Positions 6,169 to 13,283 of a stretch of DNA of 13,631 nt are shown in pieces; positions within the stretch are counted from its first letter, which is position 1; every line of letters starts with the position of its first letter. The notes under the pieces are model-generated. The model searched no databases and was not told the origin of the DNA. It was given only the letters and a program-made list of their open reading frames with translations. Source of the DNA: an uncultured Asticcacaulis sp. Lineage in GTDB: Bacteria; Pseudomonadota; Alphaproteobacteria; Caulobacterales; Caulobacteraceae. The translations under genes were made by a program, and so were the position numbers. The stretch lies in NCBI GenBank assembly GCA_946482045.1, contig CAMLPZ010000096.1, positions 1-13,631 on the forward strand, written 5' to 3'.

Positions 6169-7812
6169 TTGGCAGACGATTACAAGAGTCAGCGGGACAG
6201 CTATATCGCCTTCTCGCTTGCCGCGGCCGACCTGCTTATCGAAGCGGGCGCCGATTTCAGAATCCAGCGCACGATTGGTGCGACCCAGTCCCTGCTGAGC
6301 CATCTGGGTGAGCTCCAGAGCAAGAACATCTGCGACATCTTCGCGCCCTCCGACCGGTCCTTCGCCCGGCGCCTGCTCGATCGCGCCCGCAAGGTCGGCC
6401 GTATTGAGCCGTGCAGTATCCGCCTCGACCAGCCCGATGACCGTTCGATCCTTGTCAATCTCGGCGCTTGTTACCTGCCCAATACCGACAACGCGATCTA
6501 TGTCAGCCTGACCGTCCTGTCCGACGCCGTCGTCGTGACGAATGAGTCGCGCGACGCCTCGGGCCTCTTGGGGCGCGAGGACTTCGAGCAGATGACCAGC
6601 CGCGCGCTCGATCATCCCGACGGCCATGCGCCGAAGGAAATGAAGCTGATTCGCCTTAAGGGGCTGTCGGGCGTGGTCAACAGCCTGCCCAAGGACAAGT
6701 CGGACGAGCTTCTGGGCGAGATTGGCTCGGTATTGCGCGCCCAGTCTCTGGCGGGCAATGGCGCGGCGCGCCTGTCCGATGAAGAATTCAGCTATATGGC
6801 GCCGGTCAAGGGCGACAGTGCGACCCCTGAATCCCTGACGCGCGACCTGCAAGGCGTCATGTCGGCGGCCGGCCTGGATGACGACATCCGCCCGAACGTC
6901 ATGAGCTTCGAACTCAATACCGGCAATCTCGACCAGGACTCGATTGCGCGGGCGCTCAGCTACGCCCTGACCAACTTCTGCCATCCCGACAACAAACCGC
7001 CGAAGGCCTCACTCAGGGAGAGCCTGAAGGAGGCGATGGACGAGACGGTTCAGCACTTCGACTCGATCCGCAACCTGATCGACGACAACAATTTCACCCT
7101 CTTCTACCAGCCGGTGGTCAGTCTCGAGACGCGTAAGGTGCATCACTACGAGGCCCTGATGCGCTTCAAGGACGGCCGCAAGCCGTTCGACACCATCCGC
7201 ATGTCGGAACAGCTGGGCCTGGTGCAGGACTTCGACCTCGCCGTCGCAAAAAAGGCGATCGAGACCATCAACCTGCACAAGACGGTCAGCATCGCTATCA
7301 ACCTGTCAGGCCAGTCGGTCCAGGATGAAGCCTTCCGCAACAACCTGCGTCAGTTGCTGGCACCCTACCGTATGACAACCAAGCTCCTGATGTTCGAGCT
7401 GACCGAGTCGAGCGCCATCGAGGACCTGGAAGCCGCCGGCAAGTTCCTGAAGTGGCTCCGGCAGTCGGGCTTCGGCGTCTGTCTCGATGATTTTGGCGCC
7501 GGTGCCGCGGCCTATGCCTATCTGCGCCGTTTCGACGTCGACTACGTCAAGATCGACGGGCCTTTCCTGCGCGAAGCGAGGGAAAACCCGCGCCAGCGCG
7601 CCCTGATCCGTTCGGTGTCCGTGCTGTGCAAGGAGCTGAAGTGCAGCGTCGTCGCCGAGATGATCGAGGATGAAGAAACCGCCAAGCTGTGCAAGGCCTT
7701 GGGCATCGAGTACGGCCAAGGCTACCTGTTTGGCAAGCCGCGCGCGGAAATCGCCGTCGCTTCGGCGCCTGTCGCCGCACGCCGTTCAGGCACGGTCGAA
7801 AGCTGGGGCTAG
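6169..7812 (+). CDS. EAL-domain c-di-GMP phosphodiesterase with PAS-like and degenerate GGDEF domains
   Basis: This is a cytosolic protein of 547 residues. From the TTG start, residues 8-115 look like a PAS sensor. Residues 130-270 are a worn GGDEF domain with SDEEF (203-207) in place of GGDEF, so it should not make c-di-GMP. Residues 300-530 are an EAL domain that hydrolyses c-di-GMP to pGpG. Catalytic and metal residues appear kept: E328 (YEAL), N378 (INLS), E410 (FELTES), D440 and D441 (LDDFG), K461 (VKIDG), E497, E500 and Q517 (GQGYLFGKP). The loop after DDFG (AGAAAY) departs from the common TGYSSL. I chose TTG 6169 because GGGGGAA lies 5 bases upstream. A GTG at 6061 is in frame, but it has no ribosome site and its 36 extra residues look non-coding. 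It ends tail to tail with msrA, sharing CTAG. Confidence 0.88.
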   Translation: MADDYKSQRDSYIAFSLAAADLLIEAGADFRIQRTIGATQSLLSHLGELQSKNICDIFAPSDRSFARRLLDRARKVGRIEPCSIRLDQPDDRSILVNLGACYLPNTDNAIYVSLTVLSDAVVVTNESRDASGLLGREDFEQMTSRALDHPDGHAPKEMKLIRLKGLSGVVNSLPKDKSDELLGEIGSVLRAQSLAGNGAARLSDEEFSYMAPVKGDSATPESLTRDLQGVMSAAGLDDDIRPNVMSFELNTGNLDQDSIARALSYALTNFCHPDNKPPKASLRESLKEAMDETVQHFDSIRNLIDDNNFTLFYQPVVSLETRKVHHYEALMRFKDGRKPFDTIRMSEQLGLVQDFDLAVAKKAIETINLHKTVSIAINLSGQSVQDEAFRNNLRQLLAPYRMTTKLLMFELTESSAIEDLEAAGKFLKWLRQSGFGVCLDDFGAGAAAYAYLRRFDVDYVKIDGPFLREARENPRQRALIRSVSVLCKELKCSVVAEMIEDEETAKLCKALGIEYGQGYLFGKPRAEIAVASAPVAARRSGTVESWG

Positions 7813-7818
7813 CCCCAG
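7803..7818. repeat. 16-bp perfect palindrome at the shared stop of two convergent genes
   Basis: CTGGGGCTAGCCCCAG is fully self-complementary and centred on CTAG. On each strand it encodes Trp-Gly-stop, so the EAL protein and MsrA both end in WG. It may act as a weak two-way transcription stop, but no T run follows on either strand. Confidence 0.6.
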
Positions 7819-8399
7819 AGCTTCTTCAACGCCTTCGCCCTGCCGCAGCCGAGATGATACCGGTCATACTCAGATTTGTGCGTGCGCCAGTAATGCTGGT
7901 GATAGTCCTCGGCCGCATAGAAGGGCAAGGCGACGGTTGACGCCTTGACGATCTTCGTCACGACCGGCTTTTTCAGAAATGCCTGGATGCCGGCCTTCGA
8001 CGCGGTCGCCGTGTCGTATTGAGCCTCGGTGAAGGTGAAGATCGCCGTGCGATAGCCTGGCCCCTTGTCGCAGATGACGCCATTGGGATCGGTCGGATCG
8101 GTGTGCTTCCAGTAGGCGTCGAGCAGGGTCGAATAGCTGACCTTCTTTGGATCGTACTTCACCTCGACCGCTTCCAGATGACCCGTGCCGCCGCGCACGA
8201 CCTGCATATAGTCCGGGTTCTTGACCGTGCCGCCATAAAAGCCGGCGCGCGTTGACGTCACGCCCGGCACCTGGTCGAAGGCCTTCTGTGTGCTCCAGAA
8301 ACATCCGCCGGCGAAGATGGCGGTCTCCGCCTGGGCGACCGGAGCCATGGCCGCCAGACCAAGTGCGGTCGCGGCAATCAGAAAGGTGCGTTTCAGCAT
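7809..8399 (-). CDS. msrA: Exported peptide-methionine (S)-S-oxide reductase MsrA
   Basis: This enzyme reduces the S epimer of methionine sulfoxide in proteins. The 196-residue product starts with a signal peptide (MLKRT, a hydrophobic run, then probable cleavage after AQA at 24), so it should act in the periplasm. The catalytic GGCFWS motif follows directly, with Cys33. GFYGGT, GTGHLEAVEVKYDP, the WKHTDPTDPNGVICDKGPGYRTAIF block and AEDYHQHY are all standard MsrA features. Cys110 and Cys185 are candidates for resolving disulfides. The ATG at 8399 has AAGGGG upstream, which overlaps the msrB stop codon. The two genes are 10 bases apart, so they are one operon with coupled translation. The reductant in the periplasm is not encoded here. 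Confidence 0.95.
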   Translation of the reverse strand: MLKRTFLIAATALGLAAMAPVAQAETAIFAGGCFWSTQKAFDQVPGVTSTRAGFYGGTVKNPDYMQVVRGGTGHLEAVEVKYDPKKVSYSTLLDAYWKHTDPTDPNGVICDKGPGYRTAIFTFTEAQYDTATASKAGIQAFLKKPVVTKIVKASTVALPFYAAEDYHQHYWRTHKSEYDRYHLGCGRAKALKKLWG

Positions 8400-8409
8400 G
8401 TTCAACCCC

Positions 8410-8868
8410 TTATGCCGGAATGAATTTGAGGGCGACGCCATTGTTGCAGTAACGCAGGCCGGTCGGTTTCGGTCCGTCGTCGAAAAGGTGGCCATGATGG
8501 CCGCCACAGCGGGCGCAATGATACTCAGTGCGCGGATAGACGAGCTTATAATCGGTTTTGGTCTTGATACTGCCAGGCAAGGCGCGGAAGAAGCTGGGCC
8601 AGCCGGTGCCGCTGTCGTATTTGGCTTCGGAACTGAACAGGGGAAGGTCGCAGCCGAGGCAGACGAAGGTGCCTTTGCGCTTTTCGCTATTGAGCGGAGA
8701 TGAGTAGGGGCGTTCGGTCGCCTCCTTGCGCAACACCTGGTAGGCTGCGGGCGGCAGGCGCTTCTTCCATTCCGCGTCTGTCAGATTGAGTGGCTTGATC
8801 GTTTCGGCGCGCGCGACGCCGGCGATGCTCAGCGCGCCAATCGATATCAGGACATTCCGGCGATTCAT
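8410..8868 (-). CDS. msrB: Exported peptide-methionine (R)-S-oxide reductase MsrB
   Basis: This reduces the R epimer of methionine sulfoxide and complements MsrA. The 152-residue protein begins MNRRNVLISIGALSIAGVARA, a signal peptide with twin arginines that may direct Tat export. Cleavage is likely near residue 21. The zinc site is present as two CxxC pairs, C70/C73 (VCLGCD) and C118/C121 (HCARCG). GTGWPSF, HHGHLFDDGP and the catalytic Cys141 in LRYCNNGVAL complete the family pattern. The ATG at 8868 has GGAG about 8 bases upstream. It is the first gene of the msrB-msrA operon. Upstream on the same strand lies an ECF-sigma type promoter, which would tie the pair to oxidative stress. Confidence 0.95.
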   Translation of the reverse strand: MNRRNVLISIGALSIAGVARAETIKPLNLTDAEWKKRLPPAAYQVLRKEATERPYSSPLNSEKRKGTFVCLGCDLPLFSSEAKYDSGTGWPSFFRALPGSIKTKTDYKLVYPRTEYHCARCGGHHGHLFDDGPKPTGLRYCNNGVALKFIPA

Positions 8869-8896
8869 TCGAGGACTCCGTGCTCTGTCATCAATA

Positions 8897-8922
8897 TACG
8901 CCGAAAGCATCCGTAAGGTTAC
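8897..8922 (-). promoter_or_regulatory. ECF-sigma-type promoter of msrBA (SigF-like)
   Basis: On the minus strand GTAACC (8922-8917) is followed by exactly 16 bases and then CGTA (8900-8897). The Caulobacter SigF consensus I recall from the literature is GTAACC-N16-CGAA, so one base differs. Transcription would start about 20 bases before the msrB ATG. SigF is an extracytoplasmic-function sigma factor tied to oxidative and heavy-metal stress, which suits an msr operon. The match is read from sequence. The link is inferred. Confidence 0.62.
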
Positions 8923-9061
8923 GCGCCGAGCCGATATTATTTGCATGTGTGCGCAAACCTTATCAGACGTAGCGTCCTTGACAATTTGATGACAGAAGCA
9001 GAGGACGAAATGGCTCTGGCGCTACCGAATTTCGCGTAACGCTGGTGAAGGGCGCGCGTGA

Positions 9062-9079
9062 CTGTAACAATAGTGTCAT
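9062..9079 (+). promoter_or_regulatory. Pho box of pstS
   Basis: CTGTAAC-AATA-GTGTCAT holds two 7-base half-sites 11 bases apart, like the PhoB consensus CTGTCAT-N4-CTGTCAT. A GATAGA element (9088-9093), similar to the Caulobacter-type -10 GCTANA, follows with its TA 10 bases after the box. The pstS start is 66 bases downstream. Confidence 0.8.
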
Positions 9080-9145
9080 AAAAAGCGGATAGAGGCACGC
9101 TCACATGCGGCCGGGCTTATGCCGGGGCCTCCCTAGGAGATGGAC

Positions 9146-10237
9146 ATGAAGAAGTTGCTTTCGATGGCCCTTGCGGCGGTTCTGATGACGGCCGTGGCGG
9201 CCTGTTCGCCGGCCGACAAGAACAAGGCAGCGGCGCCTACCGCCGATGCGGCCGCGATTTCCGGCGCGGGCGCGACCTTCCCGGCGCCGCTCTACGCCAA
9301 GTGGTCCGAGACCTACAAGGCCTCGACCGGCAACGCCCTGAACTATCAGGCCATCGGCTCGGGTGGCGGTGTCAAGCAGATCCAGGCCAAGACCGTTGAC
9401 TTTGGTGCGACCGACAAGCCGCTGACCAAGGACAAGCTGGACGAGGCCGGCCTGTACCAGTTCCCGACCGTCATCGGCGGCGTCGTGCCAATCGTCAACC
9501 TGCCGGACGTGGCCTCCGGCCAACTGAAACTGTCCGGTGCCCTGCTGGCCGATATCTATCTCGGCAAGATCAAGAAGTGGAATGATCCGGCGATCGCCGC
9601 CCTGAACCCGGGCGTCAAGCTGCCGGGCCTGCCGATTACCGTCGTTCATCGTTCGGACGGGTCGGGCACCACCTTCCTGTTCGCCTCCTACCTGGCGCTG
9701 AAGAGCCCGGAATGGTCATCCAAGGTCGGCGCCAGCGATTCGCTGCAATGGCCGGCCGGCGTCGGCGGCGCCAAGAATGACGGCGTAGCCGCCCTGGTCC
9801 GCCAGACGGTCGGCGCGATCGGCTATGTCGAGTACGCCTACGCCATGAAGACAGCCAATGTCGCATCGGTCCTGGTTCAGGCCAAGGACGGCGGCTGGCC
9901 GAAGCCGGAAGCCGCTTCGTTCGCTGCCGCCACCGAAGGCGCCGACTGGAAGAACGCGCCGGGCAACTACCTGCTGGTCCTCGACCAGCCGGGCGCCAAT
10001 GCCTGGCCGATCACCGGCGCGACCTTCATCCTGGTCTACAAGGATCAGCCCAATGCCGAGAAGGCTTCGGCCGTCCTGAAGTTCTTCGACTACGGTTTCA
10101 CATCGGGCGACGCCAGTGCCTCGGAACTCTATTACGTGCCGCTGCCGGCCTCGGTGAAGGCCATGGTTCGCCAGCAGTGGGCTGAGACCATCACGTCGGG
10201 CGGTAAGCCCATCTATACGGCCCCTGCCGCGCAGTAA
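9146..10237 (+). CDS. pstS: Phosphate-binding lipoprotein PstS of the high-affinity Pst transporter
   Basis: This is the substrate-binding subunit that captures phosphate and delivers it to the PstCA channel. The 363-residue product starts MKKLLSMALAAVLMTAVAAC, with lipobox VAAC and acylated Cys20. It is therefore a membrane-anchored lipoprotein rather than a free periplasmic protein as in E. coli. Phosphate-site motifs are GAGATFPAPLY (40-50), GSGGG (71-75), DFGATDKPL and RSDGSGTTF (169-177). I chose ATG 9146 because AGGAG is 6 bases upstream. The in-frame ATG at 9140 touches that ribosome site. A Pho box lies upstream, and the gene is divergent from msrB. It is separated from pstC by 138 bases holding a hairpin and a second Pho box, so it can be expressed on its own. 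Confidence 0.96.
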   Translation: MKKLLSMALAAVLMTAVAACSPADKNKAAAPTADAAAISGAGATFPAPLYAKWSETYKASTGNALNYQAIGSGGGVKQIQAKTVDFGATDKPLTKDKLDEAGLYQFPTVIGGVVPIVNLPDVASGQLKLSGALLADIYLGKIKKWNDPAIAALNPGVKLPGLPITVVHRSDGSGTTFLFASYLALKSPEWSSKVGASDSLQWPAGVGGAKNDGVAALVRQTVGAIGYVEYAYAMKTANVASVLVQAKDGGWPKPEAASFAAATEGADWKNAPGNYLLVLDQPGANAWPITGATFILVYKDQPNAEKASAVLKFFDYGFTSGDASASELYYVPLPASVKAMVRQQWAETITSGGKPIYTAPAAQ

Positions 10238-10272
10238 TGATCCACAAAAGCGTGATTTGAACAACACAGTAG

Positions 10273-10295
10273 GGCGGGGCGGTAAGCCTCGCCCG
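10273..10295 (+). terminator. Hairpin between pstS and pstC, possible attenuator or RNA end
   Basis: GGGCGGGGC and GCCTCGCCC form a 9-base-pair stem (one G-U) around GGTAA, 35 bases after the pstS stop. No T run follows. It may protect the pstS 3' end or partly stop transcription, allowing more PstS than membrane subunits. A full intrinsic terminator is unlikely. Confidence 0.5.
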
Positions 10296-10300
10296 AATCG

Positions 10301-10318
10301 TGTAAAACGCCTGTCACA
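10301..10318 (+). promoter_or_regulatory. Pho box of pstCAB
   Basis: GTGTAAA-ACGC-CTGTCAC consists of two PhoB half-sites 11 bases apart. GCTAGA (10333-10338) downstream matches the Caulobacter-type -10 GCTANA. The gap from box to TA is 16 bases, not the 10 seen at the other two boxes. The pstC ATG lies 57 bases downstream. Confidence 0.75.
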
Positions 10319-10375
10319 ATTCATGCCTCATGCTAGAGGCTGTGTTCCGTATTCGAGAGCTGCCCCGAGACCTGT

Positions 10376-11311
10376 ATGACTCCTGCGCCGACTCACAAGA
10401 CCGATCCTTTCGATCCGATCTTCCGCTATGTCGCCTTCTCGGCTGCAACGCTTCTTCTGGTGACGCTTGGCGGCATCGTCATATCGCTGGTTATTGGCGG
10501 CTGGCCTGCCCTGTCGAAGTTCGGCCTGGGTTTCTTTACCTCGGTCGACTGGAACCCGGTCACGGACGTCTACGGCGCGGCCGGCCCCATCGTCGGCACC
10601 ATCGTTTCGGCGTTTCTTGCCTTGGCCATGGCCCTACCGATCGCCATTGGCATCGCTGTCTTCATTACCCAGTTTGCCCCGCGCGTCCTGGCCCAGCCGA
10701 TCGCCATCGCCGTTGAGCTGCTGGCCGGTATCCCATCGATCGTCTACGGCATGTGGGGCCTGTTCGTGTTTGCGCCATGGTTCGCGCGCACGGTCCAGAC
10801 CCCCTTGATGACGGCTTTCGCTGACAATCCGGAAAGCTTCTGGGCCAAGATGTTCTATGGCATCCCGAATGGCGCCAACCTGTTCACGGCCTCGGTCATC
10901 CTGGCGATCATGATCCTGCCCTATATGGCGGCGGTCTTTCGCGAACTGTTCCGCTCAATCCCGCCCCAGGTGCGCGAAGCGGCCTTCGGCGTCGGCGCCA
11001 CGCCGTTCGAAGTCGTCACCTCGGTCATCATCCCCTACGTTCAAAAGGGCATGGTCGGCGTCGTCATGCTGGGTCTCGGCCGCGCATTGGGTGAAACCAT
11101 GGCGGTGACCTTTATCATCGGCAACACCCACCTCTTCCCCAAGTCTTTGTTCGACTCGTCTTCGACCCTGGCCTCAACCATCGCCAATGAGTTCAACGAA
11201 GCGACCGGCATGCATACGGCTGCTTTGATGGCCCTGGGCCTGGTCCTGTTCCTGATTACCTTCTCGGTGCTGGCGATCGCGCGCTGGCTTCTGTCGTCGC
11301 AGCGTTACTGA
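10376..11311 (+). CDS. pstC: Phosphate ABC transporter permease PstC
   Basis: This is one of two inner-membrane permease subunits forming the phosphate channel. The 311-residue protein has about six hydrophobic segments, near 18-40, 70-98, 106-135, 168-188, 225-245 and 280-302. The cytoplasmic EAA loop that contacts the ATPase is at 201 onward (EAAFGVGATPFEVVTSVIIP). LLAGIPSIVYGMWGLFVFAP and GLGRALGETMAVTFIIGN are strongly typical of PstC. The start at 10376 has only a weak site (CCGAGA). It begins the pstCAB operon behind its own Pho box, and pstA follows after 10 bases. Length matches the family. Confidence 0.96.
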   Translation: MTPAPTHKTDPFDPIFRYVAFSAATLLLVTLGGIVISLVIGGWPALSKFGLGFFTSVDWNPVTDVYGAAGPIVGTIVSAFLALAMALPIAIGIAVFITQFAPRVLAQPIAIAVELLAGIPSIVYGMWGLFVFAPWFARTVQTPLMTAFADNPESFWAKMFYGIPNGANLFTASVILAIMILPYMAAVFRELFRSIPPQVREAAFGVGATPFEVVTSVIIPYVQKGMVGVVMLGLGRALGETMAVTFIIGNTHLFPKSLFDSSSTLASTIANEFNEATGMHTAALMALGLVLFLITFSVLAIARWLLSSQRY

Positions 11312-11321
11312 GGAGCCTGTC

Positions 11322-12173
11322 ATGTCCGCACGCGCCGTCCGCCGCCAGATCGCTTCGCAAATCTTTGTCGTTGTCTGCGGCATCGCTACCCTGATCGCCC
11401 TGTTTGCCCTGGGCCTGATCCTCTATTCGCTGCTCAAACAGGGCCTCGGCGGCCTCAACCTTGCCGTCTTTACCCAGGATACGCCGGGACCGGATTCGGC
11501 CGGTGGCCTGCGTAACGCCATCGTCGGCTCCATCATGATGTGCGGTGTCGGCATGCTGATCGCTTTGGGCGTCGGCATCCTGGCCGGCACCTGGTTGGCC
11601 GAGATCGGTGGCGACACGCCTTACGGCCATGCCGTGCGCTTCCTCAATGACGTGCTGCTGTCGGCGCCGTCGATACTGGTCGGCCTGTTCATCTACCAGA
11701 TCCTGGTCTATCCCGGGCCGCTGTCCCTGGGGACCTATTCCGGCTGGGCCGGCGCCGTGGCGCTGGCCGTGCTGGCAACGCCGATCGTGACGCGTACGAC
11801 CGAAGACATTTTGAACCTCCAGCCGAACGCACTGCGCGAAGCCGGCATGGCGCTGGGCGGCTCGCAGTTTATCACCATCCGCCGCATCATATGGAAGGCG
11901 GCCGGCGGTGGCCTGCTGACCGGCGGCCTGCTCGGCTTCTCGCGCATCTCCGGGGAAACCGCGCCGTTGCTGTTCACTTCGCTGAACAACAACTATCTCG
12001 ACTTCAATATGGGCCATTTCATGGGCAGCGTCCCCGTGGTCATGTACAACTTCGCGCTCAGCCCCTACGAAAGCTGGAACAAGCTGGCCTGGGCCGGCGC
12101 GCTCCTGGTCGCCGCCGCGGTTCTGGCCGTTAACGTCATTGGGCGCTGGATGGCGCGCGAACAAACCAAGTAA
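11322..12173 (+). CDS. pstA: Phosphate ABC transporter permease PstA
   Basis: This is the partner permease of PstC. It is 283 residues with six hydrophobic segments. The EAA-type loop reads [25 protein letters not shown] (from 173), and [13 protein letters not shown] and [10 protein letters not shown] are PstA signatures. GAGGAG lies 7 bases before the ATG and overlaps the pstC stop region, indicating coupled translation. pstB follows after 29 bases. Nothing essential seems missing. The N-terminal cytosolic part is short, without the long extension found in some PstA proteins. Confidence 0.96.
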   Translation: MSARAVRRQIASQIFVVVCGIATLIALFALGLILYSLLKQGLGGLNLAVFTQDTPGPDSAGGLRNAIVGSIMMCGVGMLIALGVGILAGTWLAEIGGDTPYGHAVRFLNDVLLSAPSILVGLFIYQILVYPGPLSLGTYSGWAGAVALAVLATPIVTRTTEDILNLQPNALREAGMALGGSQFITIRRIIWKAAGGGLLTGGLLGFSRISGETAPLLFTSLNNNYLDFNMGHFMGSVPVVMYNFALSPYESWNKLAWAGALLVAAAVLAVNVIGRWMAREQTK

Positions 12174-12202
12174 TCTTTTATCTCTCGGACCGAAGGCCCG
12201 TC

Positions 12203-13015
12203 ATGAGCACCGATACCACCTCCGCCGACTTCAAGAGCGTCATCACGCCGCCACCAGCCGACAGCCTGGTGCTGGAGGTCAGGAAGCTCGACTTCTATTA
12301 TGGCACGCATCAGGCGCTGTTCGGCGTCGACCTGCCGGTCAAACGCAACGCCATCACGGCGCTGATTGGTCCATCGGGCTGTGGCAAGTCGACCCTGCTG
12401 CGCACCGTCAACCGCATCTACGACCTCTATCCGGGCCAGCGCGCCGAAGGCGAGATCCTGCTCGATGGCGAAAACATACTGGGGCCCAAGGTCGATGTGG
12501 CAAGCTTGCGCGCCCGCGTCGGCATGGTGTTCCAGAAGCCGACACCGTTCCCGATGTCGATCTACGACAACGTCGCCTACGGCGTACGCCTGCACCAGTC
12601 GAAGACCAAGGCCGAGATGGACGAACTGGTCGAGACCTCGCTGCGCCGCGCGGCCCTGTGGGACGAAGTCAAGGACAAGCTGAACAAGTCGGGCCTTGGC
12701 TTGTCGGGCGGTCAACAGCAACGTCTGTGCGTGGCGCGCGGCATCGCCGTCAATCCGGAAGTCCTGCTGCTGGACGAGCCGGCCTCGGCGCTCGATCCGG
12801 TATCCACGGCCAAGCTGGAAGACACGCTCGAAGAGCTCAAACGCGACTACACGATCGTCATTGTGACTCACAATCTTCAGCAGGCCGCCCGTCTGTCGGA
12901 CTATACAGGCTTCATGTTCCTGGGCAAGATGATTGAATTCGGCCCGACGGAAGAAGTCTTTGTGAAGCCTAAAGTGGCAAAGACCGGTGAATATATCGGT
13001 GGCCGCTTCGGTTAA
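12203..13015 (+). CDS. pstB: Phosphate ABC transporter ATP-binding protein PstB
   Basis: This is the ATPase that powers phosphate import, bound to PstC and PstA on the cytosolic face. The 270-residue protein has Walker A GPSGCGKS (56-63), the Q-loop Gln111 in [18 protein letters not shown], and signature LSGGQQQR (167-174). Walker B VLLLDE (187-192) is followed by PASALDP, and the switch is His223. The [14 protein letters not shown] segment is specific for PstB. The ribosome site is weak (GAAGG). In many alphaproteobacteria phoU and phoB come next. Here a strong terminator ends the operon 37 bases after the stop codon, so the regulators must be elsewhere. Confidence 0.97.
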   Translation: MSTDTTSADFKSVITPPPADSLVLEVRKLDFYYGTHQALFGVDLPVKRNAITALIGPSGCGKSTLLRTVNRIYDLYPGQRAEGEILLDGENILGPKVDVASLRARVGMVFQKPTPFPMSIYDNVAYGVRLHQSKTKAEMDELVETSLRRAALWDEVKDKLNKSGLGLSGGQQQRLCVARGIAVNPEVLLLDEPASALDPVSTAKLEDTLEELKRDYTIVIVTHNLQQAARLSDYTGFMFLGKMIEFGPTEEVFVKPKVAKTGEYIGGRFG

Positions 13016-13052
13016 ACTTTCGCGATACAGACATATTTTTGGTTATACTTCG

Positions 13053-13085
13053 CACTCGCCTCACCTGTGGGGCGAGTGTTTTTAT
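13053..13085 (+). terminator. Rho-independent terminator of pstCAB
   Basis: CACTCGCC (13053-13060) pairs with GGCGAGTG (13071-13078), and inner bases extend the stem to about 11 pairs. TTTTT and TAT follow. It ends the pst operon and isolates it from the downstream lipoprotein gene. Confidence 0.88.
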
Positions 13086-13140
13086 ACTTCCCTTGCTCCT
13101 CGCGTGACTGAATAGACACACGACTCCTGTCTGGGCGCGC

Positions 13141-13196
13141 ATTACACAAAAGCGTCATACAAGTTTGGCCGTTTTGTCACATGCCTTGCCTAATAG
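13141..13196 (+). promoter_or_regulatory. Pho-box array and -10 of the downstream lipoprotein gene
   Basis: Units ATTACAC (13141), GCGTCAT (13152), GTTTGGC (13163, poor) and TTGTCAC (13174) recur every 11 bases, as in PhoB arrays. TAATAG (13191-13196) starts 10 bases after the last unit, the same spacing as at pstS. The middle unit is weak, so PhoB may bind two separated sites. The lipoprotein start lies 88 bases further on. Confidence 0.6.
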
Positions 13197-13283
13197 GCTC
13201 TTCCAACAGTGCAGGCCGTAATGAGAGAGGGGGCGATCATTCGCTCTTCGACGCGCCTGTCCGGAATTGTTGGAGATATGGAC

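Noticed and set aside
11256..12164. 302-codon minus-strand frame antisense to pstA
   Set aside because: It is a shadow frame rich in Gln, Arg, Asp and His with no domain. pstA is unambiguous.
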